13,937 bases of DNA from Acidobacteriota bacterium (GCA_021799405.1 JAJZAL010000138.1:1-13937); one strand, 5' to 3'. Shown: positions 1 through 7,250, numbered from the stretch's first letter. Numbers and translations: made by a program. Notes: generated by a model not told the origin, from the letters alone.

Positions 1-1
1 G

Positions 2-271
2 ACGCAACTCCACGACTTCTACCTATCGCATAAACTCAACGCAGACACTGATGTCCCAAGAATCATGCAGTTCATCTATTCCGTTCTTCACTAGAACATT
101 CAGGACTGCTTCAATGAAGCAGGCATGGAGATCTCTTCTCCACATTTCGCGTCGCTGCGGGGCGGAAACATGATTGCCATCCCTGAGCAATATATCCCCC
201 GGACTACACGGCACCGGGTTTTGGAGTTGGCGCAAAGAGAAACGGAAGGGACGACAGCGAGGAAGACATAA
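2..271 (+). pseudogene. MscS-family mechanosensitive channel, C-terminal remnant with in-frame TAG (runs off left edge)
   Basis: Reading frame 2 from the window start gives the cytoplasmic tail of an MscS-type small-conductance channel. It contains the run HDFYLSHKLNA, then an IQDCFNEAGMEISSPHF block, then GGNMIAIPEQYIP, and ends at TAA 269-271. This matches the usual end of one large bacterial MscS subgroup, in which the tail reads roughly N-E-A-G-V-E-I-x-S-P-H-Y followed by R-D-G-N and I-P. The frame is broken by TAG at 92-94, where relatives normally carry Gln, so a CAG-to-TAG change is the simplest cause. The rest of the gene lies outside the window, so whether it has further damage cannot be seen. 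It ends one base before the convergent barrel gene. It is not a copy of the intact MscS at 1919-3670, whose tail is different. An amber mutation in a recently inactivated gene is my reading; a sequencing error is possible. Confidence 0.72.
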
Positions 272-1243
272 TCAATTAGGCCGGCCGAGCCAAGAGTATT
301 GCCAACCGACAGAGAGATTCTGATAATTGCCGCCATACCTGATATATGCGCCATTGCTGTAGCTTAACTTCACAGATTGATGACTCGTAATCGGCAGTGA
401 CGCGGTAACACCCAGCCGCGAACTCCTTAGCTCGGTCTCCGGATTCTCCACTCCATTCAGGCTGGTCTTCCCTCCAAACCAGAAATTCCCGTCAAGCGAA
501 ACCCAAAAGCGCGGCTTCACGTCATAGCTGAGGTGCGCTTCGGCGGCACCAACCGGAGTCTGGGTGCGCACCTGAACCCCGGGGTTGTACTGGTTTTCAG
601 AGAAGAATTTCGGATTCTTCGTGAAGAACCATGTTCCGAAATATGCATCCACGATCCAATGGCCTTTCCGCCGCGAGTAGCCTATCTCTGGTTTGAACGC
701 CCATCGGTTGTTTCCGAAGTTGATGAGCTTTGTGCTGTCGTATTGGCCGGTTGGCGAAACCACCCTAAGGCTGGCGCCGACCAGGTTCCGCTGTCGCCAT
801 TTCCGGAATTCAGGAGCGTTCATTGCCGGCCCGCCAAGGAGATTCACCGATAACCGATAAACCGAGTCAAACAGGCCCGACCGGTAGGCGTTGGTTTCGC
901 TTCCAAGGACCTTGCCCTGAAAATTCCCTTCTCCATACGGAAGCGAAACGGTAACGTTCGCACTGCGACCGAAGGCGCGAAATGAGTGGTAGAAAGCAAG
1001 AATAGGCACATTAGCCTTTGCTGTCGCATCTGCGATCGGGGCTGCTCCCTGGAAATCGAGGTTGCCGCTGAAGAACGAGTACGTGGCTACTATGGCATTG
1101 CTGCGAATCGGCGTGATGACATAGGCGCGCGGGGCCAGATCCTGAGAAAAAGCAAGATGACACAGGAAGATCGCGGCCGCAGCCGGCAGATAGCGACAGA
1201 TGCCGGTTGTACAAAGAAACCAGCCTTCCGGTCTTCCAAACAT
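272..1243 (-). CDS. Outer-membrane beta-barrel protein, phenol MetA-type transporter family
   Basis: A 323-residue secreted protein if it starts at the ATG at 1243. A hydrophobic segment (LPAAAAIFLCHLAFS) at about residues 18-32 followed by Gln is a signal peptide. The mature part alternates short strands rich in Tyr, Trp and Phe, with Gly/Asn turns (for example a Y-F-G-T-W-F-F strand). It closes with a V-G-W-Q-Y-S-W strand, as outer-membrane barrels do. The overall pattern fits the PF13557 family (putative MetA pathway of phenol degradation), which in Acidobacteria is usually annotated simply as transporter. Its real substrate is unknown. The frame is open to an ATG at 1270. I prefer 1243 because an AAAGG ribosome-binding site lies just upstream and the signal peptide is then of normal length. 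It stands alone, convergent with the MscS remnant, and no phenol-degradation genes are nearby. Confidence 0.75.
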   Translation of the reverse strand: MFGRPEGWFLCTTGICRYLPAAAAIFLCHLAFSQDLAPRAYVITPIRSNAIVATYSFFSGNLDFQGAAPIADATAKANVPILAFYHSFRAFGRSANVTVSLPYGEGNFQGKVLGSETNAYRSGLFDSVYRLSVNLLGGPAMNAPEFRKWRQRNLVGASLRVVSPTGQYDSTKLINFGNNRWAFKPEIGYSRRKGHWIVDAYFGTWFFTKNPKFFSENQYNPGVQVRTQTPVGAAEAHLSYDVKPRFWVSLDGNFWFGGKTSLNGVENPETELRSSRLGVTASLPITSHQSVKLSYSNGAYIRYGGNYQNLSVGWQYSWLGRPN

Positions 1244-1258
1244 GAAAGGCGCCCTTTC
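1244..1258 (-). promoter_or_regulatory. Perfect 6-bp inverted repeat covering the ribosome-binding site of the barrel gene
   Basis: On the minus strand GAAAGG-GCG-CCTTTC lies directly before the ATG at 1243. The left arm is the presumed Shine-Dalgarno sequence and the right arm touches the start codon, so folding would hide the ribosome-binding site. It is short and may be chance. Confidence 0.3.
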
Positions 1259-1642
1259 TCTCGGCTCCATCTATTACGCGCTCGCCGGTTCGCTGCGCAC
1301 TGGCAAATGTCTAGGTTGGAACCGAATTCTGTACGGCGGACACCTCGCAGCCTATCTTCGCGGGGTCCAGGGAAAGCAGGGAGGAATACAGAAGCTACCA
1401 TTGCCGAAGTCATGACAGATCCAAAGGCTGACAAGAATGGGGTACGCCGCAGCGCTCTGTGCGCTGTCGGGGAATCGCGCACACCAAAGTGAGCTGAGGA
1501 GTCCAGGGCCTGTTAACACTACCCGGGCCGCCGTCCTGGTAGTGTTAACAGGCCCTAGTAAAAGTGGCAGTTACTTCGCTCACGCAGCACTGCTATTGTG
1601 CATCTCGAATCGGGAATGCCGAGGCAATCCGAGGAGAGAGCT
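1259..1642. other. Intergenic region between divergent genes, no coding sequence recognised
   Basis: About 380 bases between the minus-strand barrel gene and the plus-strand lipoprotein ORF. Open frames here are short and their translations have no recognisable motif or membrane segment. It must hold the promoters for both directions, but I see no convincing -35/-10 pair. The one striking object is the 19-bp inverted repeat at 1505-1556. Confidence 0.5.
1505..1556. repeat. Perfect 19-bp inverted repeat with 14-nt spacer
   Basis: AGGGCCTGTTAACACTACC at 1505-1523 is matched exactly by its reverse complement at 1538-1556, around a 14-nt GC-rich spacer. Each arm also contains the 8-bp palindrome TGTTAACA. 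There is no T-run on either strand after the stem, so it is not a standard rho-independent terminator. No target-site duplication is visible in the flanks. Possible readings are paired terminal repeats of a minimal transposable element (MITE or internally deleted IS), a REP-like element, or a cruciform or protein-binding site. No other copy was noticed in this window. Confidence 0.85.
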
Positions 1643-1873
1643 GTGCGTAGGCGCGCTACGATCGCAAGTCTTCTTCCGTCGTCGGGCTTGCTGACTGCAT
1701 GCCATAGCAAACCAGAGGACAAAGCGACAGTGAAGGACATTCACACCAAAGCCGCGGCAACTGGTCTGACGCAGGACTCCCGCGTCGCGGTCAGCTCGCA
1801 TAGGGGCTTCGATATATCTACTTCCTCGGCAGCACAAAATATCCGCGCACCCCGCATTCCCAGGGATCGTTAG
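1643..1873 (+). CDS. Small putative lipoprotein, function unknown
   Basis: A 76-residue ORF beginning at GTG 1643, preceded by a strong AGGAG ribosome-binding site with a 6-nt gap (1632-1636). The N-terminus has three Arg (residues 2-4), a modest hydrophobic stretch, and a lipobox L-T-A-C with Cys at residue 20, which is right for a type II (lipoprotein) signal peptide. The mature part is short and polar (starting H-S-K-P-E-D-K) with a basic tail, and I recognise no family. It ends 45 bases before the GTG of the MscS gene, so the two may be co-transcribed. The hydrophobic core is weak and the C-terminus looks low-complexity, so this could also be the decayed 5' part of a longer lipoprotein gene. 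The ribosome-binding site and lipobox together are the only positive evidence. Confidence 0.42.
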   Translation: MRRRATIASLLPSSGLLTACHSKPEDKATVKDIHTKAAATGLTQDSRVAVSSHRGFDISTSSAAQNIRAPRIPRDR

Positions 1874-1918
1874 TGGCGCGGTTTGCGGAAAGGCGCACGG
1901 ATCGCAGGTGGCAGCAAA

Positions 1919-3670
1919 GTGGAGTTCTCATGGCCACAGCGGCGCATTGGACATTTCCGGGGTGGCGCTCTGTTTTTCGCGGGGATGCTGATTCTTGAAA
2001 TTGCTTTAGGACAGCTTCCCAGCGCTCCCATCTCCTCTCAATCTGGCGAAAGCAAGCCTGCTGAAGTGATTCAGGACTCCCTCTCGCGAACCACGCCGAG
2101 AGGAACGGTGCTGGGGTTTCTTTCCGCATGTTATGACGGGAAATACGGGACGGCTGTTCAGTACCTGAATACCCGCACGCGCGGGGACGATGCCATAACA
2201 CTTGCCAAGGAACTTTTCTTTGTTCTGGATCGGAAACTGCCGGCAAAACTGAATAATGTGAGCAATGATCCACTTGGATCCATATCGAATCCGATCGATT
2301 CCAGGCGAGAGCTCATCGGAACCGTTGTGACTGAGACCGGCAGCACCGATATCTATCTTGAGCGTGTCGATCGCCGCAATGCCCCATCGATATGGCTTTT
2401 CTCGAGAGACACACTCGTCAATATTCCCCGCATCTATAAGGAAATTAATGCCGTCACAGTGGAAAACCTGATTCCGGACTTTCTGTTACGTAGGTTCTTC
2501 AAGCTTACGCTGTTTGGTTGGTCGTATTTTTTCATCGTCTTACCGCTGGTTTACTTAATTCTCAGCCTGCTCAACCGGCTGCTCGGAGCAACCGTGGGGT
2601 TTACGCTCCGACACCTGACCCGGCGAGCGGAGATACAGAATCCTACTATCCTGCCTCACCCAATCCGGGTTCTGATCGTCTCGCTGACAGTCTATGCGAC
2701 TCTTTCCACAGTGAGCCTATCCCTCCTTGCTCGTCAGGTGGGCTCCACAGTGGCCCTACTCATTCTGATCGTCGGCCTGGTTTGGACGATGTTTCTGGTG
2801 GACGAGAAATGTGAAGCCTATGTAAGGAAGCGCATGCAGCATAAAGGCCGTCTCAGCTCAACGGCGGTATTGCGGCTGGGCCGGCGGCTGATGGATTTCA
2901 TTGTCATCGTTATAGGCCTGATGTTTGCATTGCACAGTCTCGGGATCAATCCAACAGCAGCATTAGCCGGCCTGGGAGTAGGCGGTATCGCGGTGGCGCT
3001 CGCAGCCCAGAAGACTCTCGAAAATGTGATAGGCGGGGTGTCCTTGATCTTAGACGGAGCGGTTCATGTGGGAGATTTCTTCAAAATTGGAGAGGTACTC
3101 GGGACGATAGAGGCTGTCGGGCTCCGGTCAACCCGCGTTCGTACGCTCGACCGGACGATTATTACCATTCCCAACGGCCAGGTTGCCACCATGACGCTCG
3201 AAAACTACTCGGCTCGCGATCAGTTCTGGCTGCGCCACCTGATCAGCCTGGGATATCAGACCCCATCCTCCAAGCTGAATACGGTTCTTTCAGAAGCGCG
3301 AACTCTATTGGAAAGAGATCCCAGGGTCCTACCCTCGACCGCGCGGGTGCGGCTGCTGCGTTTTGCGGAATACAGCCTCGAACTGGAAGTGTTTGCATAT
3401 GTTGCCGCAAGAGATTGGAATCAGTTTCTGGAAACTCAGGAAGAGTTGTTGATGAGCATCAGAGAGGCGCTGCTTTCAGCAGGTGTCGAGATCGCCTATC
3501 CGGCGCGTTCGGTGTATTTGAAGAACGAAACGGGAGCTGACGACCAGCAGAATCCACTTCTGAAGAAAACGGCTATGGACATGGAAGCAGTCGACGAAAT
3601 GCCGACCGGATGTCACTCGACGGCGCTTTCATCTCCAGTCGGGAGTGATATCCCTGGTCCCAAATTTTAG
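1919..3670 (+). CDS. MscS-family mechanosensitive ion channel with N-terminal extracytoplasmic domain
   Basis: A tension-gated inner-membrane channel that releases solutes on hypo-osmotic shock, if it acts like the family. From the GTG at 1919 it is 583 residues. The order is: an export signal with Arg-Arg then a hydrophobic run (about 8-31); a soluble region to about 185; a membrane helix at about 195-221; further helices between 247 and 296 and at 323-343; and the pore helix at about 348-374, containing GLGVGGIAVALAAQKTLENV, the typical MscS TM3 pattern of Gly/Ala packing and an A-x-Q-x-x-L-x-N end. The beta domain follows (V-H-V-G-D-F-F-K-I and I-T-I-P-N-G-Q, about 381-431), then an alpha/beta tail ending A-Y-P-A-R-S-V-Y. 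The frame opens at TTG 1883, but only GTG 1919 has a good ribosome-binding site (AGGTGG, 7-nt gap). It is much longer than E. coli MscS (286 aa) because of the N-terminal domain and extra helices. Confidence 0.9.
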   Translation: MEFSWPQRRIGHFRGGALFFAGMLILEIALGQLPSAPISSQSGESKPAEVIQDSLSRTTPRGTVLGFLSACYDGKYGTAVQYLNTRTRGDDAITLAKELFFVLDRKLPAKLNNVSNDPLGSISNPIDSRRELIGTVVTETGSTDIYLERVDRRNAPSIWLFSRDTLVNIPRIYKEINAVTVENLIPDFLLRRFFKLTLFGWSYFFIVLPLVYLILSLLNRLLGATVGFTLRHLTRRAEIQNPTILPHPIRVLIVSLTVYATLSTVSLSLLARQVGSTVALLILIVGLVWTMFLVDEKCEAYVRKRMQHKGRLSSTAVLRLGRRLMDFIVIVIGLMFALHSLGINPTAALAGLGVGGIAVALAAQKTLENVIGGVSLILDGAVHVGDFFKIGEVLGTIEAVGLRSTRVRTLDRTIITIPNGQVATMTLENYSARDQFWLRHLISLGYQTPSSKLNTVLSEARTLLERDPRVLPSTARVRLLRFAEYSLELEVFAYVAARDWNQFLETQEELLMSIREALLSAGVEIAYPARSVYLKNETGADDQQNPLLKKTAMDMEAVDEMPTGCHSTALSSPVGSDIPGPKF

Positions 3671-3880
3671 CTTTAGCCAAGCAGCAAATGACATCTCTCT
3701 CCGTGTTTTTTGTAAGGGCAAGAATGGCCACACATTCAGTATCGGCCCTGCGGGAGTTTCCAAGGTCGCTGCAGAACCATGGCAGTCGCAGTCATCGCAT
3801 TGGCACAGGGCTCCTCGTATCTCTGCCAGTCGCTTGCGTTAAACAGGGGTCGTAGACTTGGCTGTAGTACGGCTCGAGCC

Positions 3881-3907
3881 GCGCAAAGCTGCCGAAAGGC
3901 TTTGCGC
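3881..3907. repeat. 9-bp stem-loop in the leader of the GH13 gene
   Basis: GCGCAAAGC at 3881-3889 pairs perfectly with GCTTTGCGC at 3899-3907 around a 9-nt loop. It sits 16 bases before the GGAGGAG ribosome-binding site of the glycosidase. The bases after the stem (AAGTTTC) are not a T-tract, so a strong intrinsic terminator for the MscS gene is unlikely. A 5'-UTR structure or protein-binding site is as plausible. Confidence 0.55.
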
Positions 3908-3934
3908 AAGTTTCATCCTGATCGGAGGAGTGCC

Positions 3935-5491
3935 ATGAGCGCGCAAGTTGAATTTCGCCCTTCAGTCGACGAACACGCCCACCCAAGTATGGCCCGCGAG
4001 AGAGAAGCTGCGGCCCTCTGTCCCTCGCTTTACCAGGTAAATACGCGGGCGTTGCTGCAGGAGTTGTCCTCGCAGATCGGCAAGCCGGCAACCCTCGATG
4101 ATGTTCCCGACGAATTCCTTGATCACCTGGCGCAGCAAGGCCACGATTGGGTCTGGTTCCTTGGCGTTTGGCAGACAGGCTCTGCCGGCCGGCGCGTATC
4201 GCGACAGAATCAGGAGTGGCTGCGTGAGTTTCGAGAGATTCTCCCTGGTTTCGCTGAAGACGACATATGCGGATCCTGTTTTGCGATTACCAGGTATGAG
4301 GCCCACACGGATTTTGGCGGCAATGCCGCGCTCGATCGCTTGCGGGATCGCATCCATTTTCTCGGCATGAAGCTACTGCTCGATTTCGTCCCTAACCACA
4401 CCGCGCTCGACCACGAGTGGGTCATACAGCACCCGGAGTACTATGTTCGCGGCACTGAAAAGACACTCCGAGATGAGCCGCAGAACTACATCAACCTGGG
4501 CGGCGACGATACACCAGCCGTCTTTGCTTATGGCCGCGATCCATACTTTGATGGTTGGCCCGATACACTTCAGTTGAATTACGCGGAGCCCACCCTGCAA
4601 CAGGCGATGATTGGCGAACTCCAAAAAGTTGCGAAACATTGCGACGGCGTGCGCTGCGACATGGCGATGCTGATACTTCCAGAAGTCTTCGAACGGACAT
4701 GGGGGCAAAGGCCCGCGCCTTTCTGGTCACAGGCAATCAGCACTGTACGGGAGAGCAACGCCGATTTTCTGTTCATCGCAGAGGTATATTGGGACCTCGA
4801 ATGGACGCTCCAGCAGTTGGGATTCAACTACACATATGACAAGCGTCTATATGACCGACTCCGGAACGGACGCGCCCAGCCGGTACGCGATCACTTTCGT
4901 GCGGACATGAATTTCCAGATGAAGTCGGCGCGGTTCCTCGAGAACCATGATGAGCCCCGTGCGGCATCGGTCTTTCCGCCGGAACAACACTGCGCTGCCG
5001 CCGTGCTTACGTACCTTTGCCCCGGCCTGCGGTTCTTTCATGAGGGGCAATTTCAGGGAAGAAAAAAGAAGCTTCCCGTCCATCTGCGCCGACGCCCCAA
5101 CGAGGTGATCGATTCGGCGCTGCTCGAATTCTACGGAGAACTGCTCGCGTGCTTGAAACTGCGTGTTGTTCGGAATGGCCATTGGTCCTTGCTTGAGACT
5201 AATCCAGCCTGGGAAGGAAACTGGACCTGGGATTGCTTCATCGGCTTCGCGTGGGAATTTCTGCGACACGACAAGCTGCTGGTTGTCGTAAACTTTGCGC
5301 CCCATCAGAGCCAGTGTTACCTTCGTCTCCCCTTTGCGGATTTATCCGGCCGTTCCGTACTCCTCGATGATCTGATGAGCCATGAGGCGTTTGAGAGGGA
5401 TGGCACGGAATTGTCGGAACGCGGATTGTATCTGGACCTTAAAAGTTGGGGCTATCACATCTTCCGTGTGATCGTGTCTGACAAAGATTAG
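3935..5491 (+). CDS. GH13 (alpha-amylase family) glycoside hydrolase or transglycosidase, cytoplasmic
   Basis: A 518-residue enzyme acting on alpha-glucosidic bonds by the retaining mechanism. All four GH13 signature regions are present: D-F-V-P-N-H at 150-155; G-V-R-C-D-M-A-M with Arg240 and nucleophile Asp242; F-I-A-E-V-Y-W with acid/base Glu283; and F-L-E-N-H-D with His338 and transition-state Asp339. A beta-rich C-terminal domain follows from about residue 430. There is no signal peptide, so it should act on intracellular glucans, maltooligosaccharides, sucrose or trehalose-type sugars; the sequence does not tell me which. The frame extends up to an ATG at 3779, but the ATG at 3935 has a GGAGGAG ribosome-binding site (3924-3930), and the extension is unlike the family and would run through the stem-loop. 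Its stop is only 19 bases before the BASS transporter start, so the two form an operon. Confidence 0.92.
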   Translation: MSAQVEFRPSVDEHAHPSMAREREAAALCPSLYQVNTRALLQELSSQIGKPATLDDVPDEFLDHLAQQGHDWVWFLGVWQTGSAGRRVSRQNQEWLREFREILPGFAEDDICGSCFAITRYEAHTDFGGNAALDRLRDRIHFLGMKLLLDFVPNHTALDHEWVIQHPEYYVRGTEKTLRDEPQNYINLGGDDTPAVFAYGRDPYFDGWPDTLQLNYAEPTLQQAMIGELQKVAKHCDGVRCDMAMLILPEVFERTWGQRPAPFWSQAISTVRESNADFLFIAEVYWDLEWTLQQLGFNYTYDKRLYDRLRNGRAQPVRDHFRADMNFQMKSARFLENHDEPRAASVFPPEQHCAAAVLTYLCPGLRFFHEGQFQGRKKKLPVHLRRRPNEVIDSALLEFYGELLACLKLRVVRNGHWSLLETNPAWEGNWTWDCFIGFAWEFLRHDKLLVVVNFAPHQSQCYLRLPFADLSGRSVLLDDLMSHEAFERDGTELSERGLYLDLKSWGYHIFRVIVSDKD

Positions 5492-5510
5492 AACATGTCG
5501 GAGGTGGACC

Positions 5511-6419
5511 GTGATCAGTGAATTCATCAAGGCGGCCTTCACGATCTCCCTGGTGATCTTTATGATCGGGAGCCTCTCCGCAATGGGGTTACAACTTCGC
5601 TTTGCCGACGCAATTGTTCCGCTCAAAAATGCCAGGTTTGTTCTTATAACTCTTCTTAGTGGTTTCCTCATTGGCCCGACGCTTGGGTACCTGGTGGTGC
5701 TCGTGGTTCCAATGGAACGACATTATGCAGTGGGGCTACTGCTCCTCAGTATGGCTCCCGCGGCCCCCTTTCTCCCGCTTGTCGTGAAGAAGGCCAACGG
5801 GAATCTGGCCGCTGCGGCTGGCCTTATGCTGCTTGCATCAGTGGGAACGATCGTTGTCATGCCTTTTGGGGTTCCGCTGGTGGCGCCCGGCCTGTCGGCA
5901 AGCGCCTGGAGTATCGCCAAGCCATTAATCCTTCTGGTTCTCGCACCTTTGGCCCTAGGCATTTTTATCAAATCAATGTGGGCTGACTGCGCGGACCATA
6001 TCTATCGATTCGTGAATAGCATTACGAGCATTGCCACGGTTCTCTTTCTTGCCATGGTACTGATTCTCAATTTCAAGAGCTTCCTTGGATCGGTTGGTAG
6101 TCACGCGTTGCTTGCACAGCTTTTGTACGTCCCGGCTCTCGCTGTTGCAGGTTATCTCAGTGCCGTGGGGATGCCTGAAACGAAGCGGTCCGTAATGAGT
6201 CTGGGCATGTGTACGCGAAACATCGGAGTTGGTGCTGCAATTGTGGGTGCGCAGGGCGACCAGCGCACCATGGTGATGCTCGTAATTGCTACGCTGGTTA
6301 CAGTCGCCTTTTCGTTCGCTGCAGCATCCTGGTTTGCCCGCAGGGCGCCAAGCGCACTCGCCGGGCAAAGTCAGAGAACCGATGAAGGCCGCCCAAAGCG
6401 CATCGCGGAAAGCCGCTGA
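5511..6419 (+). CDS. BASS-family (bile acid:sodium symporter-like) transporter
   Basis: A 302-residue inner-membrane protein made almost entirely of hydrophobic helices, about nine or ten. The stretch SLGMCTRNIGVGAAIV at about residues 230-245 is the typical C-T/S-R-N-x-G core of the bile-acid:sodium symporter superfamily (SBF, PF01758 and relatives), close to the crossed helices that bind Na+. The length is normal. Despite the family name, bacterial members carry many organic anions, sulfonates, pantoate or other compounds, and the substrate here is unknown. It starts with GTG at 5511, chosen because GGAGGT lies 5 bases upstream. The C-terminal 25 residues are polar and basic. It follows the GH13 gene by 19 bases and is surely co-transcribed. 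The link between a glucan-active enzyme and an organic-anion carrier has no obvious explanation. Confidence 0.88.
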   Translation: MISEFIKAAFTISLVIFMIGSLSAMGLQLRFADAIVPLKNARFVLITLLSGFLIGPTLGYLVVLVVPMERHYAVGLLLLSMAPAAPFLPLVVKKANGNLAAAAGLMLLASVGTIVVMPFGVPLVAPGLSASAWSIAKPLILLVLAPLALGIFIKSMWADCADHIYRFVNSITSIATVLFLAMVLILNFKSFLGSVGSHALLAQLLYVPALAVAGYLSAVGMPETKRSVMSLGMCTRNIGVGAAIVGAQGDQRTMVMLVIATLVTVAFSFAAASWFARRAPSALAGQSQRTDEGRPKRIAESR

Positions 6420-6458
6420 CACGGCCCTCGAACTGTCACCAGTGAGTTCGTGGCTGAA

Positions 6459-6477
6459 CCGGCACTTCTAGTGCCGG
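6459..6477. terminator. Stem-loop downstream of the BASS transporter, possible terminator
   Basis: CCGGCACT (6459-6466) pairs perfectly with AGTGCCGG (6470-6477) around TCT, 40 bases after the transporter stop. It is a compact GC-rich hairpin in the right place for the end of the GH13-BASS transcript. It lacks a following T-tract, so it may be a rho-type or mRNA-stabilising hairpin. Confidence 0.45.
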
Positions 6478-6529
6478 GTCCCGCAGGATTTATCGATCGA
6501 CTTCGTTGTCACACGGTCATCGCGTGAGT

Positions 6530-7250
6530 GGTGATGCCCCAATCCAGCCGAAGTTCTTCTCGGCCCCGCGCACGAGGAGTTCGAGCAGATGCGCCAATGG
6601 CGCAGGACCACGGTTCAATGCAGAAAGTTTCTCAATCAGAGCCGCCAACGAGCAGTTGCGACGGCGTCGGCCACTGGCCGCGAAATAGGCCGATTTCCCT
6701 GGCGAGAATGAGAACCCGATCATTGATGGCCGTTCTCGCATCAGCAGATCTCTCTCGTCAAGGCGCTGCCAATTCTCGGAGGCCTGTAGCCTGTGTCGCG
6801 GGATTTCACCAGACGCTTGCCCAGGTTTCGATGAAAGGGCACAAGTTGCCGAACCCGCAAAAGATCGGTCAGCAGGTCGATGTAACGTTGAACGGTCGGT
6901 GAGGGAATCTATAATCCGGAAGCAAGGCGCGAGGCGTTCAACAGTGTGCCCTGGTTGTGTGCGAGCATGATCCAGAGCCGTTCCACAGTTCCCGCCGGAA
7001 TCCGTGGATCGAACATGGGCACATCGCGCTCAAGATAGGTCGGATAAAGTCCCTGCGCCAGCGCAGACATACACGATGATCCTCTGCGAGGTACCTCGCC
7101 GGAAATCCGCCGCGCAACTACAGTCGAAGCAACGTCGCCCCATCGAACGGTAAGTCGATTGCGCAGAACGGCCCCAGCTCAACATCGGAGATACGGCCTA
7201 CCAGCAGGGCCGACGCAACTAAATTCCCAATAGTTTGAGCAAGTAGTCGT
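6530..7250 (-). pseudogene. Degenerate AAA/DUF4143 ATPase, several frameshifts and stops
   Basis: No long ORF exists here, but minus-strand frames put together spell the second half of an AAA_14/DUF4143 ATPase. Reading from high to low coordinates: LVGRISDVELGPF; then L-TAG-LRGGFPARYLAED and WRRDFIR (stop at 7120-7118 where relatives have Trp). Next comes a shift near 7040, best explained by loss of one base. Then TYLERDVPMF, MLAHNQGTLLNASRLASG, a stop at 6911-6909, PTVQRYIDLLTDLL, VRQLVPFHRNLGKRLVKS, and a stop at 6743-6741. After another frame change a stop at 6634-6632 replaces Trp in a W-E-x-F-x-I-E-like motif, followed by a weak tail. The N-terminal Walker A/B ATPase part is not recognisable, so the gene is also truncated. 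DUF4143 ATPases are common in accessory genomes and their roles are mostly unknown. At least two frame changes and four stops make it clearly dead. Confidence 0.82.

Noticed and set aside
92..94. TAG codons read through or reassigned (the MscS remnant and the DUF4143 wreck both contain in-frame TAG)
   Set aside because: Intact genes here use TAG as their real stop (MscS at 3670, GH13 at 5491, MFS at 11587, RraA-like at 12357). The DUF4143 region also has TGA stops and frame changes, so ordinary decay explains it.
3779..3934. N-terminal extension of the GH13 protein with a hydrophobic start that could pass for a signal peptide
   Set aside because: No ribosome-binding site at 3779, a strong one before 3935, and the extension crosses a perfect stem-loop and is unlike the family.
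6528..6902. 124-codon plus-strand ORF in the region after the BASS gene
   Set aside because: It runs antisense to the recognisable DUF4143 remnant and has a low-complexity Ser/Arg-rich sequence without motifs.
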